In this document: positions 1-8,644 of the stretch, piece by piece
Layout of the letters: the number at the start of each line of letters is the position of its first letter
How positions within the stretch are numbered: position 1 is the first letter of the stretch
NCBI GenBank assembly: GCA_964529305.1
Contig: CAZGUX010000186.1
Location: 1 to 64,000 of the forward strand
Reading direction: 5' to 3'
Length of the DNA stretch: 64,000 nucleotides
DNA from: CAZGUX01 sp964529305
Lineage (GTDB): Bacteria > Acidobacteriota > Terriglobia > Bryobacterales > Bryobacteraceae
The notes under the pieces: generated by a model
Databases searched by the model: none
Seen by the model: only the letters and a program-made list of their open reading frames with translations
Told to the model about the DNA's origin: nothing
Program-made: the position numbers and the translations under genes

Positions 1-546
1 GCCGGCTTCGACCGTGTCTACTGGGTCCCCATCGTCGAATGGGATCTCCGGGTGCGCCGCCTCACGCGCTTCCCCCTCAGCACCTCCTACCGCGACCTCA
101 TCGATGCCGTCGAACGCGAAATGCGCACTCCCGAATTCGGCGTCGACACTCCCCTGGTGGTCGACGCCACCGGCGTGGGCGATGCCATCGTCGACCTGTT
201 GAAGGGCTCCGCGATTCCGCTGGTGCCGGTCATCTTGACGGGAGGCGAACGCGCCACTCACTCGGGCGGCCGTCTCCACGTGCCCAAGCACCAGTTGATC
301 GATACCTTATGTGTGTTGTTGGAGCAGGGCAAACTCGCCGTCGTTCGCCGCCTTCCCCTGGCGGAGGCGTTCCTGCGCGAATTGAACGACTTCGAAGCTC
401 GTGTCTCGGCATCTGGCCGGCCGAGTTACGGCGCATTCCGGGACAACGCTCATGACGACCTGGTCATCGCGGTGGCCTTGGCCGCCTGGTATTGCCGCTA
501 CAGCTACCCCGACCCCGGTCGCGTCCGCCTGCCGCCTCCCTTGTGA
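1..546 (+). CDS. Terminase-like large subunit, C-terminal nuclease part (5' end outside window)
   Basis: The frame is open from base 1 to the TGA at 544-546, so only the C-terminal ~181 residues are present. The fragment looks like the RNase H-fold nuclease domain of phage terminase large subunits, which cuts packaged DNA using metal-binding aspartates. Visible are an Asp in the VDATGVG motif (near base 161) and the HDD acidic pair in AHDDLVIAV (near base 450). No portal, capsid or integrase gene follows, so this may be an orphan or prophage-relic terminase rather than part of a live phage. A related broken copy lies at about 43950-44230. The family call rests on motif pattern only. Confidence 0.6.
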   Translation, partial: AGFDRVYWVPIVEWDLRVRRLTRFPLSTSYRDLIDAVEREMRTPEFGVDTPLVVDATGVGDAIVDLLKGSAIPLVPVILTGGERATHSGGRLHVPKHQLIDTLCVLLEQGKLAVVRRLPLAEAFLRELNDFEARVSASGRPSYGAFRDNAHDDLVIAVALAAWYCRYSYPDPGRVRLPPPL

Positions 547-948
547 ATCGGCTTGGGGCCACGCACCGCGGGGATTAAGCCGACGCGTTGCAAACTACTT
601 TCTATTTGCCTCCAATCCGCGCCTCGAACCGCAAGCTAGTCGGCGAAAAGGAAGGTGGCTCCTCCGCCATCCTCGGATCCTGATCATCCTGGTGCGCCTG
701 GAACGAAGTTAGGAATTCAGGGGAGATCAAGGTCAGGAACGCCCGAGTGGCCCGCACCCCCGTTCGGCGTGCCTCGATACCGAACTCTCGGCTTTAGCCG
801 GATCGTGGGTAAGACCCGGACCCACGATTCGACGATGTCTGGGCACGCAAGGAGAGTCGGAATCCCCTCCTGAAATCGGAAACATGGTCTTTTTGCCGAG
901 ACAGCCCTTTCGCTCCCCCGGTAGGAAGCGTATGGTTGTGAGTGGGGG
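547..948. other. Intergenic region with two inverted repeats, no gene seen
   Basis: About 400 bases separate the terminase fragment from nfeD. No open frame here has protein-like composition. Two dyads are visible. One is TCGGCTT (548-554) pairing with AAGCCGA (577-583) directly after the terminase stop, possibly a weak transcription end signal without a T-run. The other is TCGTGGGT (803-810) pairing with ACCCACGA (820-827), an 8-bp perfect stem with a 9-base loop. I cannot assign either a role. Confidence 0.4.
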
Positions 949-2244
949 TTGGACGTGTGGTTCTTATGGCTTTTGGCCTGCACCCTGGCGGCCCGCCCGC
1001 TCGTGGGTGAGACGCGAATCGTGGCGGTGAACATTCACTCCACGATTCACCCGGTGACCACCGAAATCGTTGCCCATGCACTCGATCAGGCGCAGCGTGA
1101 ACAGGCCGCCTTCGTGCTGCTTCGCCTGAACACTCCCGGCGGACTGCTCGACGCGACCCAGCAGACCGTACAAAAGATCGTGGCATCGCCCGTGCCCGTC
1201 GTTGCGTACGTCGCGCCCAGCGGCGGACGTGCCGCCTCCGCCGGTTTCTTCCTGCTCCAGGCCGCCGATATCGCCGCCATGGCGAACGGGACGCACACCG
1301 GCGCCGCGGCGCCCGTCATGCTCGGCCAACCCATTGAGCCTGTCATGCGCCAGAAGATCGAGAACGATACGGCCGCGTTTCTTCGCAGCCTCGCCGAAAG
1401 GCGCGGGCGAAACGCCGCGCTGGCCGAAAAGGCCGTTCGTGAATCGAAGTCCTTCACCGAGAAGGAAGCGATGGACAATCGCCTCATCGATCTGGTTGTC
1501 GCCGACGAGGCCTCCCTCCTCCGTCAACTCGAAGGCCGGGAAGTCACGCGCTTCGACGGGCGCAAGTCGACGCTCGCCGTCACCGGAGCCCAGGTCGTCG
1601 ACTATCCCCTGTCTCTTCGGGAGCGGGTGCTGGTGGCCATCAGCGATCCCAACCTTGCATTCCTGATGCTGATGCTGGGAGCGCTCGGGTTGTATGCCGA
1701 ATTCGCGACGCCCGGACTAATCCTGCCCGGTGTCGCCGGAGGGATCCTGGTGCTTCTCGGGTTGATGTCGCTGTCGCTGCTGCCGATCAACTGGACCGGC
1801 GCGGCACTGCTGGCCTTGGCCCTCGCGCTGTTTGTCCTGGAGGCGAAGGTCGCCTCTCACGGTGTGTTGGGCATTGGCGGCGCGGTGGCCATGGTGTTGG
1901 GCGCGATGCTCCTGGTCGAAGGCCCGCCCGAGATGCGGATTCGCTTCTCCACAGCCCTCGCCGTGAGTCTGCCTTTCGCGTTGATCACCATCTTCCTGGT
2001 GTCGCTGATCATTCGTGCCCGGTCCACTCCGGTCGCGACCGGAGAGCCGGGCCTTCTCAACGACACGGGTGTAGCTCTGACGGACTTGTCGCCTTCCGGC
2101 AAAGTCCAGGTTCACGGAGAATACTGGGACGCGACCGCTTCCTCGCCGGTCCCGAGCGGACGGGCCGTCCGGGTGACTGCGGTCGAAGGACTCAGATTGA
2201 AGGTTGAACCCGTCCCTACGGGTGGCGAAAGGAATTCGACATGA
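949..2244 (+). CDS. nfeD: NfeD-family membrane serine protease
   Basis: A 431-residue long-form NfeD: N-terminal signal/anchor (residues 1-20), ClpP-fold protease domain, a cluster of membrane helices (about residues 225-345) and a C-terminal OB-fold. The nucleophile is Ser97 in SGGRAASAGF, preceded by the oxyanion-type LRLNTPGG motif. The position I recall as the catalytic Lys of archaeal 1510-N reads Arg146 in FLRSLAE, so the base residue is uncertain. These proteases cleave slipin/stomatin partners at the membrane. The slipin gene follows with a 4-base ATGA overlap, the classic NfeD-slipin operon. The start is uncertain: TTG at 949 or GTG at 955, neither with a clear Shine-Dalgarno site. 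Confidence 0.9.
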   Translation: MDVWFLWLLACTLAARPLVGETRIVAVNIHSTIHPVTTEIVAHALDQAQREQAAFVLLRLNTPGGLLDATQQTVQKIVASPVPVVAYVAPSGGRAASAGFFLLQAADIAAMANGTHTGAAAPVMLGQPIEPVMRQKIENDTAAFLRSLAERRGRNAALAEKAVRESKSFTEKEAMDNRLIDLVVADEASLLRQLEGREVTRFDGRKSTLAVTGAQVVDYPLSLRERVLVAISDPNLAFLMLMLGALGLYAEFATPGLILPGVAGGILVLLGLMSLSLLPINWTGAALLALALALFVLEAKVASHGVLGIGGAVAMVLGAMLLVEGPPEMRIRFSTALAVSLPFALITIFLVSLIIRARSTPVATGEPGLLNDTGVALTDLSPSGKVQVHGEYWDATASSPVPSGRAVRVTAVEGLRLKVEPVPTGGERNST

Positions 2245-3008
2245 TTGACTTTCCCGTGGTTGTAGTGCTGATCATCCTGTTCTATCTGTTGTCGTCGATC
2301 AAGATCCTGGCCGAATACGAACGAGGCGTGATCTTTCGCCTCGGCCGCGTTCTCCCGTTGCCCAAAGGCCCCGGCATCATTCTGGTGTTCAAGCCCATCG
2401 ACCGCATGGTGCGGGTGTCGCTGCGCCTGGAGACCTTCGAAGTGCCGCCGCAGGATACGGTGACCCGCGACAACGTCACCGTGAAGGTGAACGCGGTCGT
2501 CTTCTTCCGGGTCCTCGACCCCAAGCGGGCCGTGCTCGAAGTATCGAACTTCCTCTACACGACCTCCCAGTTGGCGCAGACGACCCTGCGCAGCGTGCTC
2601 GGCGAAATCGAACTCGACCAATTGCTCAGCGAGCGCGAGCAGCTCAACCTCCGGCTGCAATCCGTTCTCGACCGGGAGACCGAACCCTGGGGCATCAAGG
2701 TCGCCAAGGTGGAGGTCAAACAGGTCGACTTGCCCGACACCATGATCCGGGCGATTGCCCGCCAGGCCGAGGCGGAACGCGAGCGCCGCGCCAAGATCAT
2801 CCACGCCGAAGGTGAGTACTCGGCCGCCGGCAAACTGGCCGCGGCCGCCGAATTGATCCAGACACAGCCGGTCGCCATTCAGTTGCGCTATCTGCAGACT
2901 TTGGTCGAGATCGGAGCGGAGAAAAATACGACCGTGGTCTTCCCGCTGCCTGTCGATATCCTGACGTCGGTGAGTCGCTGGCTGGAGAAGCACGCGCAAG
3001 CCGGCTGA
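2241..3008 (+). CDS. Slipin (stomatin/SPFH-domain membrane protein)
   Basis: A 255-residue slipin. One N-terminal membrane segment (residues 4-20, VVVVLIILFYLLSS) is followed by an SPFH/Band-7 domain with the typical YERGVIFRLGR start and RDNVTVKVNAVVFFRV core. An Ala/Glu-rich coiled-coil region (AIARQAEAERERRAK) precedes the C-terminal oligomerisation tail. Slipins form membrane scaffolds and are substrates of NfeD proteases. The ATG overlaps the nfeD stop, implying translational coupling and stoichiometric production. Length and domain order match bacterial slipins. Confidence 0.93.
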   Translation: MIDFPVVVVLIILFYLLSSIKILAEYERGVIFRLGRVLPLPKGPGIILVFKPIDRMVRVSLRLETFEVPPQDTVTRDNVTVKVNAVVFFRVLDPKRAVLEVSNFLYTTSQLAQTTLRSVLGEIELDQLLSEREQLNLRLQSVLDRETEPWGIKVAKVEVKQVDLPDTMIRAIARQAEAERERRAKIIHAEGEYSAAGKLAAAAELIQTQPVAIQLRYLQTLVEIGAEKNTTVVFPLPVDILTSVSRWLEKHAQAG

Positions 3009-3014
3009 CGGGAT

Positions 3015-3023
3015 TGGTATACT
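3015..3023 (+). promoter_or_regulatory. Extended -10 promoter candidate for the Gfo/Idh/MocA gene
   Basis: TG-G-TATACT at 3015-3023 is an extended -10 element (TG one base upstream of a 5/6 match to TATAAT). No convincing -35 hexamer is seen. The start codon at 3051 is 27 bases downstream, with GGAGAGGAG as Shine-Dalgarno site near 3032-3040. Confidence 0.45.
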
Positions 3024-3050
3024 TTCGCTTCGGAGAGGAGTCAAACGATC

Positions 3051-4337
3051 GTGTCTTCTTTGTCCCGCCGTTCTTTCTTTCAGGGGGCCGTCCTGGCTGC
3101 CTCGGCAGCGCGAGTTCGCGGCGCCAATGACCGCATCAATGTCGGTCTGGTCGGCATCGGAGGCCGGGGGAACGCTCACCTGAGCGGCTACGCCGGAATC
3201 AGCGAATGCCAGATCAAAGGCCTTTGCGACGTCAACCAGGCGGCGCGGGAGCGCGCGCAGACCAGGCTGTCCAGCCTTGGCGGCATCAAGGCCAAGGAGT
3301 ATGCCGACATGCGCGAGATGTTCCGCGACAAAGAGATCGACGCGGTCTCCATCGCCACTCCGAATCACTGGCACGCGCTCGCGACCATCTGGGCCTGCCA
3401 GGCCGGTAAGGATGTGTACGTGGAAAAGCCGGCCAGCCACAACGTGTACGAAAGCCGCCGCATGGTCGAGACCGCCCGTAAGCATCAGCGCATGGTGCAG
3501 GTGGGTTCCCAGAGCCGGAGCATCCCTCATAAGATCCGCGCGATGGAGATGCTGAAGGACGGCGTCATCGGCAAGGTCTACATGGCGAAGGGCTTCTGTT
3601 ACAAGAGACGCAAGACCATTGGCAAGACGCCGACCGAACCCGTACCTGCCGGAATCAACTGGGACCTCTTCCTGGGGCCGGCGCCGATGCGGCCGTTCTC
3701 GGCGAACCGCTACAAGTACAACTGGCACTGGTTCTGGGATACGGGAAACGGCGATATCGGCAATCAGGGCGTTCACGAAATGGACATCTGCCGCTGGGGT
3801 GTCGATGAAGCCAAGTGGCCCAAGTCGGCGGTGTGCTCGGGCGGCAAGTACGTCTACGACGACGACCAGGAGACGCCCAACACGCAACTGGCCAGCCTCG
3901 ACTACGGCTCCATGGAGATCGTGTTCGAAGTCCGCGGCATCATGTCGCCACCTGACGGCGGGCTGCCGGTCAAGACCGGGAATACGGTCGGCAATCTCTT
4001 CCTGGGCGGCGACGGCTGGATGTGGGTCGACGGCGGCGGCTTCCAGATCTATAAAGGCGAGTCCAACGAGAAGTCGGTCGATGAGAAGTCGGCTCCCGGT
4101 GACAGCACCAAACAGCACATGGAGAACTTCCTCAGCGCCTGCCGCAGCCGCAACTACAAAGACCTGCACGCCGAAATCGAGATTGGCGCCATGTCGGCAG
4201 ACCTTTGCCACCTGGCCAACATCGCTTATCGAGTCGGCCGCAAGGTGAATTGGTCCGCCGACCGGCACCGCTTCGTGAACGATTCGGAAGCCGACAAGCT
4301 GCTCACCCGCGACTACCGCAAACCGTACGTGGTGTAG
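3051..4337 (+). CDS. Tat-exported Gfo/Idh/MocA-family NAD(P)-dependent oxidoreductase
   Basis: 428 residues beginning at GTG. The N-terminus SRRSFFQGAVLAAS is a twin-arginine signal. The Rossmann fold follows with GLVGIGGRGNAH as dinucleotide-binding glycine motif, then the family's EKP motif (VEKPASHN), whose Lys lies next to the substrate. The C-terminal half has the alpha/beta domain (NWHWFWDTGNGDIGNQGVHEMDICRW) typical of the secreted acidobacterial/planctomycete subfamily. These enzymes oxidise or epimerise sugars, inositols or similar polyols; the substrate cannot be told. A good Shine-Dalgarno site supports the GTG start. It appears monocistronic. Confidence 0.88.
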   Translation: MSSLSRRSFFQGAVLAASAARVRGANDRINVGLVGIGGRGNAHLSGYAGISECQIKGLCDVNQAARERAQTRLSSLGGIKAKEYADMREMFRDKEIDAVSIATPNHWHALATIWACQAGKDVYVEKPASHNVYESRRMVETARKHQRMVQVGSQSRSIPHKIRAMEMLKDGVIGKVYMAKGFCYKRRKTIGKTPTEPVPAGINWDLFLGPAPMRPFSANRYKYNWHWFWDTGNGDIGNQGVHEMDICRWGVDEAKWPKSAVCSGGKYVYDDDQETPNTQLASLDYGSMEIVFEVRGIMSPPDGGLPVKTGNTVGNLFLGGDGWMWVDGGGFQIYKGESNEKSVDEKSAPGDSTKQHMENFLSACRSRNYKDLHAEIEIGAMSADLCHLANIAYRVGRKVNWSADRHRFVNDSEADKLLTRDYRKPYVV

Positions 4338-4593
4338 GGCTCCAGCCCATCCATCACCGTATGTGCTTGTAAAGATTCTGTAAAGTCTCGTCACTCCGGG
4401 CAACTTTCCGATCCGGAATGCGCTCTAACTTCGTATGAAGAACATGGAGTGCAAGATGCGTCTTACAGACTGTGCACATTTTACTGCACTCTGTGTCGGC
4501 GGGCGACACGCCACGGGGACTGATTCGCCTGATTTTACAAGGGTTGGAGGTTTGGCAGACAAGATGCTACAACCAGCCACCAGGAGGAACGGT

Positions 4594-4821
4594 TTGACAT
4601 TGACGCACATCTCCGGCAAAGGCCTGATGACCATTGGGGCGTTGGTTGCCCTGCTGTGGGGTTGTGTCAGCGCCGAGCTATGGCTGAACCGCAAGGCCCG
4701 CCGCGACCTCCTGCAGGCCGCGCACGAAATTCACACGTTGAAGGTTCGCCGCGTGTTAACTCCGGTTGCACAGCCCATTCCGGCCAAACCCGCCGGTGCG
4801 CCGAAGGCATTACTCGGTTAA
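4594..4821 (+). CDS. Small single-span membrane protein of unknown function
   Basis: The best start is TTG at 4594, because a perfect AGGAGG lies at 4582-4587, six bases upstream; this gives 75 residues. The longer in-frame ORF from ATG 4435 has unlikely composition before that point. The protein has one hydrophobic helix (MTIGALVALLWGCVSAELWL) followed by a basic stretch and a Pro/Ala-rich tail. I do not recognise the family. It runs convergently into the next gene, the two coding ends overlapping by 12 bases (4810-4821). Confidence 0.55.
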   Translation: MTLTHISGKGLMTIGALVALLWGCVSAELWLNRKARRDLLQAAHEIHTLKVRRVLTPVAQPIPAKPAGAPKALLG

Positions 4822-5418
4822 CGGAACTTCCGCGTAGAAGATCTCTTTCTCCGAACCGGCCTCTCGCATTCCCGTGACGTAGATCTGGGCTCCCGACTGA
4901 ATTCCCGTGTGGAAGTAGAAGAACCCGCTTCCCTCCTCGCCGTTCGGAATCAGCTTGGCCGAGAAGGCTCGAACCTCCATCACCTCGGAAGAGAGCGGAT
5001 TCTTCTTCCGGCGTACTCGAGGTCCGCTTCCGGGAATCGGTCCGCTGGCGTCATACTTCGGCCGCGACGGACCAGACAGGTAGGGCAACTCCGAGGCGGG
5101 TGTCGCATCGAGTTGCTGGCCTCTTGGGCTGACATAGGCAATCCGCATCCGGTCGAGCAGTAGCGTCTTTCCCGTCTCGTTCCGGATCACCACCAACACG
5201 GGTAGGATACCGCTCTTGTTCGGGTTCACTTTGCCGAAGGCCTCCTTCGTTCGCTCCTCGGTGGAGAACGCCGACACGGCGATCGTGACCTTCTCCACGG
5301 TCTGCTTGGATGCGTAGCTGGCGGCGGGCCGCGCCTTGAATCCGGTGTCCTTGTCGGCAAACGCTGTGAGCGTCACTGCCAGACTCGTTACAATCAAGCG
5401 TTTGAGGCTTCGATTCAT
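4810..5418 (-). CDS. Secreted hypothetical protein
   Basis: 202 residues with an N-terminal signal peptide (MNRSLKRLIVTSLAVTLTAFA). The mature part looks like a beta-sandwich (VLVVIRNETGKTLLLDRMRI, SGFFYFHTGIQSGAQIYVTGM), resembling small periplasmic proteins that carry a conserved Asn-Glu-Thr-Gly turn. No catalytic motif is visible and I do not recognise the family. Its ATG at 5418 lies inside the probable beginning of the divergent waaA-lpxK gene, so the two 5' ends overlap head to head; each promoter must lie in the other's coding region or one start is further inside. Confidence 0.65.
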   Translation of the reverse strand: MNRSLKRLIVTSLAVTLTAFADKDTGFKARPAASYASKQTVEKVTIAVSAFSTEERTKEAFGKVNPNKSGILPVLVVIRNETGKTLLLDRMRIAYVSPRGQQLDATPASELPYLSGPSRPKYDASGPIPGSGPRVRRKKNPLSSEVMEVRAFSAKLIPNGEEGSGFFYFHTGIQSGAQIYVTGMREAGSEKEIFYAEVPLTE

Positions 5419-7693
5419 AGAGATCTCGTACCGGCTGTTGACGGCTGTCTTCTGGCCCCTGGTCTTCCTCTATTTTGCACTACGAACGTTCCGGCAACCC
5501 CGTTATTTGCAAACCATCGCGGAACGTCTTGGCCGTCTGCCGCGCTCAATACGACAGACTGCCGGCGGCGCCATCTGGTTCCATGCCGTGTCGGTGGGCG
5601 AGGTGCTGGCTTCCGTCGAAGTGATTCGCTGCCTGCGCGAAGTGGCTCCCGAGACTCCCATCTTCGTCTCGACCACGACGCTGGCAGGCCGCGAACTCGC
5701 CGAACAACGCCTGAAGGCTCTGACCGAGGGCATCTTCTATGCGCCGCTCGACTTCGTCTTTGCCGTCCGCGAGGTGCTCCGCCGCATCCGTCCGCAGGTT
5801 CTGGTGGTTCTCGAAACCGAGATCTGGCCCAATCTCTATCGGGAGGCGAAACGGGCCGGATGCGGGTTGGTCGTGCTGAATGGCCGCATCTCCGATCGGG
5901 CTTTTCCGCGCTACCGGCAATGGCGTTGGTGGTTCCACGCTCCCCTCAGCCGTCCCGACGCAATCCTGGTGCAGAGCGACGTGATGAAGACCCGGTTCAT
6001 CGCCGCCGGCGCCCCCGCCGGACGAGTCTCCATCATGGGCAACCTGAAGTTCGACATTCGCCCGGCCCGTCCACCGGCCGAGGTCGTGGATTGGCTTGCC
6101 GCGCTTCCTCCCCATCAGACCTGGATCGCCGCCAGCACGATGCCGCCCGACGAGGAGGAGACGGTCATCGAAGCCTTCCAGTATCTCGCGCCGAACCATC
6201 CCGGCCTGCTGCTCATTCTGGCCCCCCGCAGGCCGGACCGCTTCGACCTCGCCGCCGGCCTCCTGAGCGCTCGCGGGATCCGCACGGTCCGCCGTTCCCG
6301 ACTGCAGCCCCTCGAACTCCCCGGCGTCCTTCTGCTCGACACCATCGGTGAACTCAGTGGGCTCTTCGACTCGGCAGACGTCGTGTTCGTCGGCGGCAGT
6401 ATCGTCTCCTGGGGCGGGCACAACATCCTGGAACCGGCGGTCTTCTCCAAACCGATCGTCGTTGGCCGTCACATGATGAACTTCCAGGAAATGGCTGACC
6501 TGTTCAAAGCACGGCGGGCGCTGGTCGAGGTCGGCTCCGCCGGCGACCTGGCGCCCACCATCGAACGGTTGCTGGGCGACCCGGAAGAGAGGCGTGTGTT
6601 GGGCGAGCGGGCGAGACTCTGTGCCGAGGCGGAACGCGGGGCCGTCGCCCGGGCCGTGGAGGCCATCACCCGGAACTACTCCTCGGCCCTGCCCTGCTTT
6701 CGCGGGCGCCTGGATTGGACTTTGTGGCCCGCCGCGCGCCTGTGGCACGCGGGTTCGACGATCAAACGGCACTGGCAGACGGCCGGCCAGCGCCGCCTCC
6801 CCGTCCTCGTCGTGAGCGTCGGCAATCTGTCGATGGGGGGAACTGGCAAGACACCGCTGGTGGCCTGGCTCGCCCGCGAGTTCGATGCCGCGGTTCTCAC
6901 CCGAGGCTATGGCCGGCGTTCGAACGGCATCCTGCTATTTGCGCCCGGCGACCAGCCACCCATCGCCGAGACCGGCGACGAGGCGCAGATCTTCCTCGAC
7001 CGAAGTCATGTCGCGATCGGGCCCGATCGCCACGCCGCCGGAACCAGGGCCCTCGAGCGGTTCCCCATCCGGCGCTTTGTCCTCGACGACGGCTTTCAAC
7101 ACTGGAGGCTTGGCCGCGATGCCGACATCGTCTTGATCGACGCGCTGGATCCGCTGGGCGGCGGCGACGTGTTTCCCCGGGGCCGGCTTCGCGAACCCAT
7201 CGACGCTCTGAACCGCGCCGGCGCCTTCGTCATCACTCGCACTCAGCCGTTCGGTCACCAGGGGCTGGAGCGCTTCCTCCGCGACCGGAATGCTCGCGCT
7301 CCCATCTTCGCGGCACGCCTGGAGCCGGTAAGCTGGATCTCTTGCATTGACGGTAGACGGCTTCCCCTCGGCTACTTCCCCCCGTGTGATGCCGTCGCGT
7401 TCTGCGGCCTGGCCCAACCGGAGTCGTTCTGGCGAACCTTGCGCGGCGCGGGTCTGGGAGCGGTGGAGCGGATCGCGTTCCCCGATCACCATGACTACAC
7501 CCGTGACGACCTGCAGGGCCTCCTGTCTCGCGCGCCCGTCGGACTGACCACCCAGAAGGATGCCGTCAAGATTCCGGAGCCCTTCCGCGACCGTGTGTTC
7601 TGGCTCGAGGTCCGGTTACGCGTGGAACCGGAAGGCGCCTTCCGCAAGTGGCTGGAGGAGATCTTCGCCGCCCGCGCCCGGACGCCAGTATAG
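5402..7693 (+). CDS. waaA-lpxK: Fused Kdo transferase (WaaA/KdtA) and tetraacyldisaccharide 4'-kinase (LpxK)
   Basis: One uninterrupted frame encodes two enzymes of lipid A-Kdo synthesis. The N-terminal half (to about base 6690) is WaaA: a membrane anchor YRLLTAVFWPLVFLYFAL, the catalytic Glu in FHAVSVGEV, and SWGGHNILEPA near the donor site. The second half (from about 6700) is LpxK: P-loop GNLSMGGTGKTPL, then DDGFQHWRLGRDADIVLIDA and FPRGRLREP. LpxK adds the 4'-phosphate to the lipid A precursor and WaaA then adds Kdo, so consecutive steps are joined. TTG 5402 fits usual WaaA N-termini (763 residues); a TTG at 5336 would give 785. No stop or frameshift separates the halves. Confidence 0.88.
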   Translation: MRLRFIEISYRLLTAVFWPLVFLYFALRTFRQPRYLQTIAERLGRLPRSIRQTAGGAIWFHAVSVGEVLASVEVIRCLREVAPETPIFVSTTTLAGRELAEQRLKALTEGIFYAPLDFVFAVREVLRRIRPQVLVVLETEIWPNLYREAKRAGCGLVVLNGRISDRAFPRYRQWRWWFHAPLSRPDAILVQSDVMKTRFIAAGAPAGRVSIMGNLKFDIRPARPPAEVVDWLAALPPHQTWIAASTMPPDEEETVIEAFQYLAPNHPGLLLILAPRRPDRFDLAAGLLSARGIRTVRRSRLQPLELPGVLLLDTIGELSGLFDSADVVFVGGSIVSWGGHNILEPAVFSKPIVVGRHMMNFQEMADLFKARRALVEVGSAGDLAPTIERLLGDPEERRVLGERARLCAEAERGAVARAVEAITRNYSSALPCFRGRLDWTLWPAARLWHAGSTIKRHWQTAGQRRLPVLVVSVGNLSMGGTGKTPLVAWLAREFDAAVLTRGYGRRSNGILLFAPGDQPPIAETGDEAQIFLDRSHVAIGPDRHAAGTRALERFPIRRFVLDDGFQHWRLGRDADIVLIDALDPLGGGDVFPRGRLREPIDALNRAGAFVITRTQPFGHQGLERFLRDRNARAPIFAARLEPVSWISCIDGRRLPLGYFPPCDAVAFCGLAQPESFWRTLRGAGLGAVERIAFPDHHDYTRDDLQGLLSRAPVGLTTQKDAVKIPEPFRDRVFWLEVRLRVEPEGAFRKWLEEIFAARARTPV

Positions 7694-7732
7694 ACCCGCC
7701 TCACCTGGAATCTGCGACACTGAAGGGACTTC

Positions 7733-8644
7733 ATGCGCGCCCTCCGTCTCGCCGGTTTTGTCGCCGTTTCCGTGGGCCTTCTCGAGGCTCAGACCCTCTG
7801 GGCTCCCAAGCGTCCCGGCGGTGTGTATACGCCCCCTCACCGTCCTCATACCCGCCTGGCCGACCTGCTGAAGAAGCATGCCGGACACGGCGATTGGCGC
7901 GAGGTGATCGTCAACGACGACCACTTGACCAGCCACTACCTCCAACTCAAGCCGGGGACCAAAACGCCGCGCGCCCTGCACCCCGACACCCGGGCCTGGT
8001 GGGTGGTGATGGACGGCGAGGTTCGCTTCGACATCGAGACACAAACCCCGTTCGTCGCCTCCAAGGGATCGATGGTGCAGGTCCCCATGGCGACGCTCTA
8101 TTCGTTTGAAGTGCTCGGGTCGAAGCCGGCGCTGATCTTCGAAACTAACATCGCGGGAGCGAAAACCCTGTACACGGCGCGGGAGGATGCTCCCAAAATG
8201 CCGGGCTTCGAGTTTATCGCGGTCAATTACGGCCGAAAACCGGGCGTTTGGGGCCGCAACAACCGGCCGCATGTGACGTTCGCGGAAATGGCCGAAGCGG
8301 TGGATAGCGCGAAGGTCACCGGCACGCAGCGGATTGTGGAGGACGACCGCGGCGCGGCCAACTTCATCTACGGATACGAAAAGAACCTGCCCCCGATCGA
8401 CCCCAAACAGAAAGGCCACTATCACCCGGAATGCGCCGAGTATTGGCTCATCATGAAGGGGCAGATCCGCTACCCGGTCGAGGGGCAAGGAATCATCGTT
8501 GCCAACGAAGGCGATGTGGTCTACGTGCCCAGGTTTACCTGGCACGCGCCGCGTTGGTACGGCCCGGGCGCCTCATGCCGCCTTGCCATGAACGGCTATC
8601 CGTACATTGCCCACCTGTTCGAAGCGGACGCCTCGAAGAACTAG
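7733..8644 (+). CDS. Secreted double-cupin protein
   Basis: 303 residues with a short signal peptide ending near residue 19 (LEAQ). Two cupin barrels are apparent. The first is around AWWVVMDGEVRFDIE; the second has the fuller metal-site pattern, GHYHPECAEYWLIMKGQIRYPVEG followed by GDVVYVPRFTWH, giving His-X-His, Glu and a late His as ligands. The function is unknown; such exported bicupins may be dioxygenase- or sugar-binding-like. The start ATG has GAAGGGAC as ribosome site. The stop overlaps the convergent merR-type gene by four bases. Confidence 0.75.
   Translation: MRALRLAGFVAVSVGLLEAQTLWAPKRPGGVYTPPHRPHTRLADLLKKHAGHGDWREVIVNDDHLTSHYLQLKPGTKTPRALHPDTRAWWVVMDGEVRFDIETQTPFVASKGSMVQVPMATLYSFEVLGSKPALIFETNIAGAKTLYTAREDAPKMPGFEFIAVNYGRKPGVWGRNNRPHVTFAEMAEAVDSAKVTGTQRIVEDDRGAANFIYGYEKNLPPIDPKQKGHYHPECAEYWLIMKGQIRYPVEGQGIIVANEGDVVYVPRFTWHAPRWYGPGASCRLAMNGYPYIAHLFEADASKN

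Noticed and set aside
2112..4403. 763-codon minus-strand open frame
   Set aside because: Antisense to slipin and the Gfo/Idh/MocA gene, His/Asp/Ala-rich composition typical of GC-rich shadow frames.
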